Below, one piece after another: positions 51,092-60,040 of a DNA stretch of 64,000 bases. The DNA comes from Shinella sp. WSJ-2 (GTDB lineage: Bacteria > Pseudomonadota > Alphaproteobacteria > Rhizobiales > Rhizobiaceae), in assembly GCF_003432075.1 (NCBI RefSeq), contig NZ_QWBU01000003.1, positions 62,001 to 126,000 on the forward strand. The letters run 5' to 3'. The position numbers and the translations under genes were made by a program. Positions within the stretch are counted from its first letter, which is position 1, and every line of letters begins with the position of its first letter. The notes under the pieces were generated by a model. The model did not search any database. It worked only from the letters and a program-made list of their open reading frames with translations, and was not told the origin of the DNA.

Positions 51092-53026
51092 ATGACGCGG
51101 ATTGCTGCGCTGCTGACGTTTTGCTTCTTCGTTCTCGTCGGTACCGCGGCGCGGGCGGAGGAGTTCTTCGACCGCTACGATTCCGATATCAAGGTGGCGA
51201 AGAACGGCACGCTGACGGTGACGGAGGCGATGCGCGTCTATGCCGAGGGTAACCAGATCCGCCGCGGCATCTATCGCGATTTCCCGCTCACCTTCGTCGA
51301 TGCCAATGGGCGCGAGCTACAGGTCGGCTTCAAGATCCTGAGCGTCGAACGCGACGGCAAGCCTGAGCCCTATCACACCGAAAGCATCCGCCGCGGCGTG
51401 CGCATCTATTTCGGCTCGGCCGACGTGCTGCTTGATCCCGGCTACCACGATTACCGCCTGACCTACGAGACGACGCGGCAGATCCGCTTCTTTGATAGCC
51501 ATGACGAGCTGTTCTGGAACGTCACCGGTACGGAATGGGCGTTTCCGATCCGCCAGGCGACGGCGACCGTCACCCTGCCGGAGGGCGTGAAGGCGGAGGA
51601 GCTGACCTATTTCACCGGCCCGCTCGGCGCGACGGACAAGAACGCGCGGGCGGAAAATCTGGGTAACGGGGCGACGTTCGAGACCACCCGTCCGCTCGGT
51701 GTCATGGAAGGATTGACGATCGGCGTGAAGATGCCGGCCGGCAGCATAACCAAGCCGACGGCGGCGGAGGAGCGCATGCTGTTCCTTCAGGATAACAAAA
51801 GCCTCTTCCTCGCCTTCGGCGGGTTGATCGTCGTCGTGGGTTATTATCTCTGGGCTTGGCTCTCGGTCGGCCGCGATCCGCTGGCCGGCGTCGTCGTACC
51901 GCGCTGGGATGCGCCGGAGGGCCTGTCGCCGGCGCTCGTCAACTATATCGACGAGAAGGGCTTTGGCGGGCAGGGCTGGACGGCGGTATCGGCCTCCTTC
52001 CTCAACCTCGCGGTCAAGGGGCTGGTAGAGCTCAAGGACCTGAAGAACTCCATCACCGTCACCCGCACCGCAAAGCCCATCGAGGGGCCGCTGCCGACCG
52101 GGGAGGCGACGCTGATGTCGTCGCTGCGCGCCGAGGGCAGCCTCTTCGTCATCGAAAAATCCAACGGCAAGCGCGTGCAGACGCTCGGCAAGGATTTTCG
52201 CGAGGCGATGGAGCGGGAACACCGCCGCAAATATTATCTCGCCAATTGGCCGCAGGCGATCGGCGGCGTGCTGCTGTCGCTGGTCTGCCTGGCGGCACTG
52301 CTCATCTTCGGCGCGCTGCCGGAGGAGGGGATCGCGCTGGTCGTCGTTCCCGTCTTCGCCTCGGTCTTCATCTCGATCTTCGCCGTGGCGCTCGGCCAGA
52401 ACCTGCGGCAGGCGCGCTCGCTCGGCGCACGCATCTTCGCGGTCGCCATCATCGCCTTCGTCGGCTTCATCTTCCTCACGGTGTTCGGCGGCCTTGCCAT
52501 CGGCTTTTTCGTGACGGGGGCGGCAAACGGCCAGCTGCCGCTGCTCGCCGCGCTCTGCGGCATCCTCGTCACCAATCTTGTGTTCTTCTTCCTGATGGGC
52601 GCCCCCACCCCGCTCGGGCGACGGATGATGGACGGTATCGAGGGGCTGCGGCAATATCTGACGCTGGCCGAAAAGGATCGCATGAACATGGCCGGCGCGC
52701 CTGATATGTCCCCCAGCCATTTCGAGAAGCTTCTGCCCTATGCCGTGGCGCTCGGCGTGGAAAAGCCGTGGGCCGAGACCTTCGACCGTTGGCTTCTGGC
52801 GGCAGCTGCGGCCGGCGCTGCGGCAAGCTACCAACCCGCCTGGTATCACGGCGACAGTTTCTCCTCCGGCAGCTTCTCCGATCGCATGGGCGGCTTTGCC
52901 GGTTCCATGGCGAGCACCATGACATCCTCGCTACCGGACCCGCCGAAAAGCTCGTCCTCCGGCTTCTCCTCGGGCGGCGGCTCCTCCGGTGGCGGCGGAG
53001 GTGGCGGCGGCGGGGGTGGCTGGTAG
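51092..53026 (+). CDS. DUF2207 domain-containing membrane protein
   Basis: Protein of 644 residues. Signal peptide about 1-22 (ALLTFCFFVLVGTAARAEE), periplasmic DUF2207 domain about 25-225 (FDRYDSDIKVAKNGTLTVTE), membrane span about 230-255, cytoplasmic or loop region, then further spans about 385-500 (IGGVLLSLVCLAALLIFGAL and others). The C-terminus has an extreme Ser/Gly tail ending in eleven Gly and Trp. Forms a two-gene unit with lemA; also resembles TPM-like envelope proteins with Gly tails. Function unknown. Confidence 0.9.
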   Translation: MTRIAALLTFCFFVLVGTAARAEEFFDRYDSDIKVAKNGTLTVTEAMRVYAEGNQIRRGIYRDFPLTFVDANGRELQVGFKILSVERDGKPEPYHTESIRRGVRIYFGSADVLLDPGYHDYRLTYETTRQIRFFDSHDELFWNVTGTEWAFPIRQATATVTLPEGVKAEELTYFTGPLGATDKNARAENLGNGATFETTRPLGVMEGLTIGVKMPAGSITKPTAAEERMLFLQDNKSLFLAFGGLIVVVGYYLWAWLSVGRDPLAGVVVPRWDAPEGLSPALVNYIDEKGFGGQGWTAVSASFLNLAVKGLVELKDLKNSITVTRTAKPIEGPLPTGEATLMSSLRAEGSLFVIEKSNGKRVQTLGKDFREAMEREHRRKYYLANWPQAIGGVLLSLVCLAALLIFGALPEEGIALVVVPVFASVFISIFAVALGQNLRQARSLGARIFAVAIIAFVGFIFLTVFGGLAIGFFVTGAANGQLPLLAALCGILVTNLVFFFLMGAPTPLGRRMMDGIEGLRQYLTLAEKDRMNMAGAPDMSPSHFEKLLPYAVALGVEKPWAETFDRWLLAAAAAGAAASYQPAWYHGDSFSSGSFSDRMGGFAGSMASTMTSSLPDPPKSSSSGFSSGGGSSGGGGGGGGGGGW

Positions 53027-53111
53027 ACTTTTCGGCATTGAGCGGATGACAATTGCGCCGGGGCTTGCTAAGTCCCCGACCAGTTGAAAATCCTGATGTT
53101 TGTGAACGCCC

Positions 53112-55226
53112 ATGCCCGATCTTCTGCTTGAACTCCGCTCCGAGGAAATTCCCGCCCGCATGCAGCGCAAGGCGGCCGGCGACCTGAAGAAGCTCCTGAC
53201 CGATGCACTGGTCGAAGCGGGCCTGACCTATGAGGGTGCACGCGAATACTGGACGCCGCGCCGCCTGACGCTCGACATCCGCGGCCTCAATGCCCGTTCG
53301 AGCGATGTGCGCGAGGATATCAAGGGACCGGCGACGTCAGCACCCGAGCAGGCGATCCAGGGCTTCCTGCGCAAGGCGGGCCTCGCCTCGATTTCCGAGG
53401 CTCATGTCCATTCGGATCCGAAGAAGGGTGATTTCTATGTCGCCCATGTCGTCAAGCCCGGCCGCCCGGCAGACGAGATCATTGCCGGCGTGATGCCCGG
53501 CATTATCCGCAATTTCCCTTGGCCGAAGCCGATGCGCTCCGGCGCCGGCTCCGCCAAGCCCGGCTCGCTGCAATGGGTGCGCCCACTGCAATCAATCGTC
53601 TGCACATTCGGCTCGGAAACAGAGGAGACGCGCGTCGTGCCCTTCGAGGTCGGTGGCATCGTCGCCGGCAACGTCACCTATGGCCACCGCTTCCATGCGC
53701 CCGAGGCCATCACCGTGCGCCGCTTCGAGGACTATGTATCGAACCTCGAAAAGGCCAAGGTCGTGCTCGATGCCGAGCGCCGCAAGCAGATCATCGCGAC
53801 GGATGCCAACAACATCGCCTTCGCCAACGGCCTTGAGCTCGTCGAGGACGAGGGCCTGCTGGAAGAAGTCTCCGGCCTCGTCGAATGGCCGCAGGTGCTG
53901 ATGGGGACCTTCGAGGAAGAGTTTCTGGCGATCCCCTCGGAAATCATCCGCCTCACCATCAAGACGAACCAGAAATGCTTCGTCACCCGCAAGCCGGGCG
54001 CCGAAACGCTCTCCAACCACTTCATCCTCGTCTCCAATATCGAGGCGAAGGACGGCGGCAAGGAGATCGTGCACGGCAACGGCAAGGTCGTGCGCGCCCG
54101 CCTGTCGGACGCCAAGCACTTCTGGCTGCGCGACCAGGGCAACCTGCCCGACCTCGAAACGCTCGAAGCCTCGGCCGCGAAATTCAACCTCGATCTCGCC
54201 AAGCCGCTCGACCAGCGCATGGCCAAGCTCGACGCGCTGAACGTAACGTTCCACGCCAAGCTCGGCACACAGGGTGCGCGCGTCGAACGCATTCGCACGC
54301 TCGCCGCCGAACTCGCGCCCGTTGTCGGTGCCGATCTCGCGCTTGTCGACCGCGCCGTGGTGCTCGCCAAGGCGGACCTGCGCACGGAGGCCGTCGGCGA
54401 ATTCCCGGAATTGCAGGGCATCATGGGCCGCAAATATGCCCTGCTGCAGGGCGAGGATGCCGCCGTCGCCGAAGCCATCGAAGACCATTACAAGCCGCAA
54501 GGCCCGTCCGACCGCGTTCCGGCCGGTAAAGTCGGGCTCACCGTGGCGCTTGCCGACAAGCTCGACACGCTGATCGGCTTCTGGGCCATCGACGAGAAGC
54601 CGACCGGCTCGAAGGATCCCTATGCGCTGCGCCGTGCAGCGTTGGGTGTCATTCGAATGCTGCTCGAGAAGAACGTCCGCCTGCCGCTCGCTTCGGTGGC
54701 GAAGGACCCGGATCTCATTACCTTCTTCCATGACCGCCTCAAGGTCTATCTGCGCGACATGGGCGCGCGTCATGATCTCATCGACGCCGTGCTGACGCCC
54801 GAGGCCGACGATCTGCTGATGGTCGCCCGGCGCGTCGAGGCGCTGACGGCCTTCATCACCTCGGAAGAGGGGCAGAACCTGCTCGCCGGCACCAAGCGGG
54901 CCACGCAGCTTCTCGCCGCGGAGGAGAAGAAGGGCACCGTCGTCGATGGCGCGGTTTCGCCCGCCCTTCTGCTGCTCGATGCGGAGAAGGCTCTGTACGC
55001 CGCCGTGGAAAGCGCCTCGAAGGATGCAGCCGCCGCCGTCGCCAAGGAAGACTTCCGCTCCGCCATGGAGGCACTCTCGACGCTGCGCGGCCCGGTCGAC
55101 CAGTTCTTCACCGACGTGCTCGTCAATGACGAGGACCCGGCGATCCGCGCCAACCGTCTCGCGCTTCTGGCCGCCATCCGTTCGGCGACCGGTACGGTTG
55201 CCGATTTCTCCAAGATCACGGGGTAA
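53112..55226 (+). CDS. glyS: Glycyl-tRNA synthetase beta subunit
   Basis: tRNA-binding subunit of the tetrameric glycyl-tRNA synthetase, 704 residues, normal length. [20 protein letters not shown] at the start, [25 protein letters not shown], and the HD-like and anticodon regions downstream ([20 protein letters not shown]). It follows the DUF2207 gene by 85 bases. The DUF523 gene begins 13 bases later. Confidence 0.96.
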   Translation: MPDLLLELRSEEIPARMQRKAAGDLKKLLTDALVEAGLTYEGAREYWTPRRLTLDIRGLNARSSDVREDIKGPATSAPEQAIQGFLRKAGLASISEAHVHSDPKKGDFYVAHVVKPGRPADEIIAGVMPGIIRNFPWPKPMRSGAGSAKPGSLQWVRPLQSIVCTFGSETEETRVVPFEVGGIVAGNVTYGHRFHAPEAITVRRFEDYVSNLEKAKVVLDAERRKQIIATDANNIAFANGLELVEDEGLLEEVSGLVEWPQVLMGTFEEEFLAIPSEIIRLTIKTNQKCFVTRKPGAETLSNHFILVSNIEAKDGGKEIVHGNGKVVRARLSDAKHFWLRDQGNLPDLETLEASAAKFNLDLAKPLDQRMAKLDALNVTFHAKLGTQGARVERIRTLAAELAPVVGADLALVDRAVVLAKADLRTEAVGEFPELQGIMGRKYALLQGEDAAVAEAIEDHYKPQGPSDRVPAGKVGLTVALADKLDTLIGFWAIDEKPTGSKDPYALRRAALGVIRMLLEKNVRLPLASVAKDPDLITFFHDRLKVYLRDMGARHDLIDAVLTPEADDLLMVARRVEALTAFITSEEGQNLLAGTKRATQLLAAEEKKGTVVDGAVSPALLLLDAEKALYAAVESASKDAAAAVAKEDFRSAMEALSTLRGPVDQFFTDVLVNDEDPAIRANRLALLAAIRSATGTVADFSKITG

Positions 55227-55239
55227 GGGACGGGCGCTG

Positions 55240-55725
55240 ATGGCCGGGAAAATCCTCATCAGCGCCTGCCTTGCCGGTCTGCCGGTCCGTTACAACGGCT
55301 CGGCCAAGCCGCTGATCCATGATGCCGTCGAGCGCTGGAAGGCGGAGGGGCGGCTGGTGACGCTCTGCCCGGAGCTCGCAGGCGGCTTCCAGGTGCCGCG
55401 TCCGCCGGCGGAAATCGAAAACGGTCTCAACGGCGACGACGTGCTCGACGGGCGCGCGCGGGTGCTGGAAATTTCCGGTGGGGATGTCTCGGCCGCCTAT
55501 ATCGACGGCGCGCGCATCGCGCTCGATGTGGCGCGTGAGAACGGTTGCCGCCATGCGCTGCTCATCGATGGCAGCCCGTCCTGCGGGTCCGGTTTCGTTT
55601 ACGACGGCTCGTTTTCCGGCCGGAAGCATGCGGGGCAGGGGGTGACGGCGGCGTTTCTGCGCCGCAACGGCATCGCAGTCTATTCCGATCGTGAGGTCGA
55701 CCAACTCGTGGAGGCTATCGGCTGA
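55240..55725 (+). CDS. DUF523 family protein
   Basis: Protein of 161 residues with the DUF523 pattern: ILISACLAGLPVRYNGSAKP, CPELAGGFQVPRPPAEI, and LLIDGSPSCGSGFVYDG. Three cysteines (ISACL, LCPE, SPSCG) recur in the family and may be catalytic or metal ligands; some members fused to other domains act in thiouracil handling, but this single-domain form is uncharacterised. Co-transcribed with glyS by spacing. Confidence 0.9.
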   Translation: MAGKILISACLAGLPVRYNGSAKPLIHDAVERWKAEGRLVTLCPELAGGFQVPRPPAEIENGLNGDDVLDGRARVLEISGGDVSAAYIDGARIALDVARENGCRHALLIDGSPSCGSGFVYDGSFSGRKHAGQGVTAAFLRRNGIAVYSDREVDQLVEAIG

Positions 55726-55730
55726 CACGA

Positions 55731-55760
55731 ATACGCCCCTGCTTGAGGTCAGGGGCGTAT
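55731..55760. terminator. Perfect 11-base-pair hairpin between convergent genes
   Basis: ATACGCCCCTG / CAGGGGCGTAT with an 8-base loop, five bases after the DUF523 stop; a smaller hairpin GGGACC/GGTCCC follows at 55793-55813. Neither has a T-run, but their position between convergent genes suggests transcript ends. Confidence 0.6.
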
Positions 55761-55825
55761 CGTCCGCTTGCGCGGAATCCTGTCAGTCTGGAGGGACCGA
55801 GAGGCAGGGTCCCGCCAATATGGGG

Positions 55826-56287
55826 TCAGTTGACGCGTAATTCAAATCCTGACGGATCAAACTCCTGTGAAGAGGCGATCGCCGCCGTCTTCGCATCGCG
55901 TGCGGCGTCGCTGTCGAGCGCGCTTGTCTTGGCGGTGGCATCCACCGCGATCGTGGTGTCTTCCACCGGTGCTGCGGCATCGGCCGCCTGCACGGTCTCG
56001 GCCGGTGCCTTGCTGACGAACAGCACCGGCGATCCGCCCATCCAGGCCTCGGTGCGGTAGATCTTGCGCTCGCCGTTGGCTTCGCGGATCTCGACCTTCT
56101 GCGTGCCGGGGTCGATGGCGTCGACGTGATAGGTGCTTGCCTCGCGCTTCGGCTTCAGGGCCGGGCAATCGTCGCAGCTGACGGTCTCGATGCTTCCGGC
56201 CGTCGTCGTGCTGCTGACGGGCTCGAACGAACCGGCAAAAGCAGGGGCGGCGGCAAGCAGCACGGCAAAGATCAGCAGGGTGCGCAT
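55826..56287 (-). CDS. Secreted protein with CDDC motif, unknown
   Basis: Exported protein of 153 residues: signal peptide about 1-19 (LLIFAVLLAAAPAFAG), then ETVSCDDCPALKPKREA, a short beta-rich part (YHVDAIDPGTQKVEIREANG, KIYRTEAWMGGSPVLFVSKA) and an Ala/Asp/Thr-rich C-terminal half. CxxC could be a disulfide or metal site. I do not recognise the family. ATG 56287 is set by the signal peptide and GGGAGACCC upstream. Confidence 0.75.
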   Translation of the reverse strand: MRTLLIFAVLLAAAPAFAGSFEPVSSTTTAGSIETVSCDDCPALKPKREASTYHVDAIDPGTQKVEIREANGERKIYRTEAWMGGSPVLFVSKAPAETVQAADAAAPVEDTTIAVDATAKTSALDSDAARDAKTAAIASSQEFDPSGFELRVN

Positions 56288-56393
56288 CGAAGGGTCTCCC
56301 TCATGGTTGAGAGGACAATAGCGCCCGCCGGTTACGGTCTCGTCAGGAGAAATGGTAAACTTTGAACTACCGGGCGTTTTGCGCCCGGCCGCA

Positions 56394-57665
56394 TCAGGCC
56401 TGTTCGCGGGCGACGGCGCGCCAGCCGATGTCGCGCCGGCAGAAGCCGTTGTCCCATTCGACCTTGTCGAGCGCCTGGTAGGCCGCAGCCTGGGCTTCGG
56501 CAACCGTCGGTGCCACGGCCGTGACATTGAGCACGCGCCCGCCGGTCGCGACCAGCTGTCCATCCTTCAGTGCTGTGCCGGCATGAAACACCTTGGTGGC
56601 GGCATCATCGGCGGGAATGGACCGGATCGACGTGTTCTTCTCGTAGCCGGCCGGATAACCCTTGGAGGCCATGACGACCGTGAGCGCCGGGGCGTCGCGC
56701 CACTCGGCGGAAACCTTGTCCAACCGGCCGATTGCGGCGGCATGCAGGATCGGCAGGAGATCGCTTTCGAGGCGCATCATCAGCACCTGGCATTCCGGGT
56801 CACCGAACCGCACATTGTATTCGATGAGTTCCGGACCCTTGGCGGTGATCATCAGGCCGGCGAAGAGCACACCCTGGAAGGGATGGCCATCAGCCGCCAT
56901 GCCGCGGATCGTCGGCTCGATGATCTCCTTCATCGTGCGCTCGACCATCTCGGCCGTCATGACGGGGGCAGGCGAATAGGCGCCCATGCCGCCGGTGTTC
57001 GGGCCGGTATCGCCGTCGCCGACGCGCTTATGGTCCTGTGCCGAGGCGAGCGGCAGCGCGTTCACGCCGTCGCAGAGGCAGAAGAAGCTCGCTTCCTCGC
57101 CATCGAGGAAGGCCTCGACCACGACTTCCGCCCCGGCCGCGCCGAAAGCGCCGTCGAAGCAGTCGTCGACGGCGGCCAGCGCCTCGTCGAGCGTCATCGC
57201 CACGGTCACACCCTTGCCGGCGGCAAGCCCGTCCGCCTTGATGACGATCGGTGCACCCTCAGCCTGGATATAGGCCTTGGCGGCGGCGGCATCGGTGAAG
57301 CGCTGGTAGGCGCCGGTCGGAATGTCGTATTTGGCGCAGAGATCCTTGGTGAAGCCCTTGGAGCCCTCGAGCTGGGCGGCGGCGGCGGAGGGGCCAAACA
57401 CGGCGATGCCGGCGGCACGCAGCACATCGGCAATGCCGGCAACCAGCGGCGCTTCCGGACCGACCACGACGAAGCCGACGCCGTTTTCCTTGCAGAAGGA
57501 AACGACGGCGGCGTGGTCATCGATGTCGAGCGAAACGAGTGTGGCACATTCGGCGATGCCGGGATTGCCGGGCGCCGCATAGAGCGTGTCGAGGAGCGGA
57601 GATTGCGCCAGCTTCCAGGCGAGTGCATGCTCGCGTCCGCCCGATCCGATCAACAGAACCTTCAT
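56394..57665 (-). CDS. purD: Phosphoribosylamine-glycine ligase
   Basis: ATP-grasp enzyme for step two of purine synthesis, 423 residues. [20 protein letters not shown] at the N-terminus, [34 protein letters not shown] and the metal-site region [19 protein letters not shown] are all diagnostic. ATG 57665 is the family start; a longer frame exists. Monocistronic. Confidence 0.97.
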   Translation of the reverse strand: MKVLLIGSGGREHALAWKLAQSPLLDTLYAAPGNPGIAECATLVSLDIDDHAAVVSFCKENGVGFVVVGPEAPLVAGIADVLRAAGIAVFGPSAAAAQLEGSKGFTKDLCAKYDIPTGAYQRFTDAAAAKAYIQAEGAPIVIKADGLAAGKGVTVAMTLDEALAAVDDCFDGAFGAAGAEVVVEAFLDGEEASFFCLCDGVNALPLASAQDHKRVGDGDTGPNTGGMGAYSPAPVMTAEMVERTMKEIIEPTIRGMAADGHPFQGVLFAGLMITAKGPELIEYNVRFGDPECQVLMMRLESDLLPILHAAAIGRLDKVSAEWRDAPALTVVMASKGYPAGYEKNTSIRSIPADDAATKVFHAGTALKDGQLVATGGRVLNVTAVAPTVAEAQAAAYQALDKVEWDNGFCRRDIGWRAVAREQA

Positions 57666-57742
57666 GCCCGTACCCTCGATCCGTCCTTGGTTGTGAGGGC
57701 GGGTTAAGGGGGCAGGGCGCAAAGGTCAAGGGCTGCGGGGCG

Positions 57743-57982
57743 TCAGAGGGTGGCCGCGCCCTTTTCATCCACGCTGCGGCCGACGTTTTCCAGTTCGGTG
57801 TCGATCAGGTGCACGTCCTCGTACCAGCCGTCGTCTTCCACCATGGCGCTTTCGGTGGCGGCGCGCTGGAGGGCGCGAGCTTCGGTGCGCAGTCTTTCCA
57901 GCTTGACGATCTTTTCCTTGCGGGAAAGGCCGGTATCGCTGCGGATCGCGTTGAGTTTCAGTTCCATCGTGCTGACGGTCAT
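57743..57982 (-). CDS. Small conserved protein, likely general stress regulon member
   Basis: Protein of 79 residues, helical and charged: MELKLNAIRSDTGLSRKEKI, VKLERLRTEARALQRAATES, then DDGWYEDVHLIDTELENVGR. No known domain recognised. A perfect EcfG-type promoter lies 27 bases upstream of ATG 57982, so the 5' leader would be very short, with GGAGATTTCC as ribosome site. An internal Met at 57967 is an alternative start. Function unknown. Confidence 0.78.
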   Translation of the reverse strand: MTVSTMELKLNAIRSDTGLSRKEKIVKLERLRTEARALQRAATESAMVEDDGWYEDVHLIDTELENVGRSVDEKGAATL

Positions 57983-58008
57983 CGGAAATCTCCTTCTTTC
58001 GTCAGCAA

Positions 58009-58033
58009 AACGCCGGCTGGAACGAATCGTTCC
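58009..58033 (-). promoter_or_regulatory. EcfG/RpoE2-type promoter, GGAAC-N16-CGTT
   Basis: Minus strand GGAAC (58033-58029), 16-base spacer, CGTT (58012-58009). Exact match to the general stress promoter consensus, directly upstream of the 79-residue gene. The -35 is embedded in the 15-base palindrome GGAACGAATCGTTCC (58019-58033). Confidence 0.78.
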
Positions 58034-58150
58034 GAGTGCCCGCGCCCGAAGGGATGGTTAGCGAAACGGTAATGAAACGCGGCTATTCCTAATGAAATCG
58101 AAGGTTTCGGCGGCCCGCGGCGGGTCTGCCGGCAAAGCGAGGATTGTGTT

Positions 58151-58960
58151 TTGCGTATCCGTATCCCGACCGCAATGACTGCGGCCGCCCTCATTCTTGC
58201 GCCCGTTTCCGCCCTGGCTGGCGACGGCGAATATTTCTGGTCCGGTGACTGGTATCTGAAGGTCGGCGCCGCCGGGTTCGCCGCGCCGCGCTATCAGGGC
58301 GCCAAGTCCTATCTGTTCCAGGTCACACCGATGATCTCGCTCGGCAAGGCCGGCAGCACGGTGCGCTTCTCCTCTCGCAACGACAATCCGTCCTTCGCGC
58401 TCATCGACAATGGCGGCTTCCGTGCCGGTGCCACCGGCAAGCTGGTCATGCCGCGCGACGAGGACGATTCCGAGGATTTCAAGGGCCTGACGCCGGTCAA
58501 GCTCGGCGGTGAACTCGGTGCCTTCGCCGAGGCCTATCCGACCGACTGGCTGCGCGTGCGCGGCGAAGTGCGCCATGGTATTCGCAGCCATCACGCTGTC
58601 GTCGCCGATCTCTCGGCCGATGCCTTCGTCGATGTCCGCCCGGATGTGCGCATCTCCGCCGGCCCGCGCATGACGCTCGCCTCGAAGGACTATATGAACG
58701 CCTATTACGGCGTGAAGCCCGGCCAGACCGCCGAGTCCGGCCTTGCCGCCTACAATCCGAACGGCGGCGTCGAATCCATCGGTGCGGGCGCGGCGATCAC
58801 CTGGCAGGTCAACGAGAAGATCGAGACCAGCGCCTTCGCCGAATACAAGCGCCTCGTCGGCCCGGCCGCGGATTCGAGCCTCGTCAAGCAGCGCGGCGAC
58901 CGCGACCAGTTCCTGATCGGTCTTTCGGCGACCTATCGCTTCGATTTTACGCTGCGGTAA
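58151..58960 (+). CDS. MipA/OmpV family outer membrane protein
   Basis: Outer membrane beta-barrel protein of 269 residues. Signal peptide about 1-23 (AMTAAALILAPVSALAG), then WSGDWYLKVGAAGFAAPRYQ and alternating hydrophobic strands, ending in an aromatic C-terminal strand YRFDFTLR, a typical barrel insertion signal. TTG 58151 is the start: GAGG lies eight bases upstream and the signal peptide begins there. MipA in E. coli scaffolds a peptidoglycan synthase/lytic complex; here function is inferred from family only. Confidence 0.88.
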   Translation: MRIRIPTAMTAAALILAPVSALAGDGEYFWSGDWYLKVGAAGFAAPRYQGAKSYLFQVTPMISLGKAGSTVRFSSRNDNPSFALIDNGGFRAGATGKLVMPRDEDDSEDFKGLTPVKLGGELGAFAEAYPTDWLRVRGEVRHGIRSHHAVVADLSADAFVDVRPDVRISAGPRMTLASKDYMNAYYGVKPGQTAESGLAAYNPNGGVESIGAGAAITWQVNEKIETSAFAEYKRLVGPAADSSLVKQRGDRDQFLIGLSATYRFDFTLR

Positions 58961-59017
58961 GACCATGCGGCCTCGTGGCGGCTTGACCCCGGTCGAGCCG
59001 CTTGCGATCTAGGCTGC

Positions 59018-59986
59018 ATGATGAGCCAGACACCCGATTCAAGTCACCCCGATTCAGGCCGCGTCGCCGACGCCCCCTCGCAGAACTGGGTTTACCGCGT
59101 GCTGCCGCGCGGTCTCTGGCCCTATGCGCAGCTTGCCCGCTGGGACCGGCCGATCGGCTGGCAGCTGCTGATGCTGCCGTGCTTCTGGTCGGCGGCGCTG
59201 GCGGCCAATGTGGCGGCCTCCGCCGGCACATTCAGCGCCGGGCGCCTCGTCTGGCATCTCCTGCTGTTCTTCATCGGCTCGGTTGCGATGCGCGGCGCCG
59301 GCTGCACCTACAATGATCTCGTCGACCACGAGATCGACAACGCGGTGGCGCGTACGCGCTCGCGCCCGCTGCCGTCGGGCCGCGTCACGCGCGGCCAGGC
59401 AAAGATCTTCATGGTTCTGCAGGCCCTTGCCGGTCTCGTGGTGCTGCTGCAGTTCAACACCTTCTCGATGGTGCTCGGCGTTGCCTCGCTCGCCATCGTC
59501 GCGATCTATCCCTTCGCCAAGCGCTTTACCGACTGGCCGCAATTCTTCCTCGGCATGGCTTTTTCCTGGGGCGCACTGATGGGCTGGGCAACGGAGTTCG
59601 GCACGCTCGCCGCCGCCCCCGTCGCGCTCTATATCGCCGCCATCGCCTGGACGATCGGCTATGACACGATCTACGCCCATCAGGACAAGGAGGACGATGC
59701 GCTGATCGGCGTGCGCTCGACCGCGCGCCTGTTCGGCGAGAAGACCGCGCAATGGCTGATGGGTCTCTACGGCCTGACGGTCGCGATGATCGCCGTCGCG
59801 TTCTGGCTGGCCGGCGTGGGGCTTGTCGCGTGGCTTGGCCTTGCCGTCGTGGCACTGCTTCTCGCGCGCCAGATCGGCTCGCTGGAAATCGACGACCCCG
59901 AACAGTGCCTGGCGCTGTTCAAGTTCAACGGGGTCGTCGGTCTGATCCTGTTTGTCGGGCTGATCGCCGCGCTGCCCTTCGCGTAG
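59018..59986 (+). CDS. ubiA: 4-hydroxybenzoate polyprenyltransferase
   Basis: Integral membrane prenyltransferase of 322 residues that joins the polyprenyl chain to 4-hydroxybenzoate in ubiquinone synthesis. First Asp motif YNDLVDHEIDNAVARTRSRP, second YDTIYAHQDKEDD; RPIGWQLLMLPCFWSAALAA starts the membrane core of about eight spans. Uses the product of ispB at 43795. ATG 59018 or 59021. Confidence 0.94.
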   Translation: MMSQTPDSSHPDSGRVADAPSQNWVYRVLPRGLWPYAQLARWDRPIGWQLLMLPCFWSAALAANVAASAGTFSAGRLVWHLLLFFIGSVAMRGAGCTYNDLVDHEIDNAVARTRSRPLPSGRVTRGQAKIFMVLQALAGLVVLLQFNTFSMVLGVASLAIVAIYPFAKRFTDWPQFFLGMAFSWGALMGWATEFGTLAAAPVALYIAAIAWTIGYDTIYAHQDKEDDALIGVRSTARLFGEKTAQWLMGLYGLTVAMIAVAFWLAGVGLVAWLGLAVVALLLARQIGSLEIDDPEQCLALFKFNGVVGLILFVGLIAALPFA

Positions 59987-60040
59987 GGCATACACAGCCG
60001 AAGCGAAATCGCTTCGGCGCCGAACAGACAATCAAGTCAA

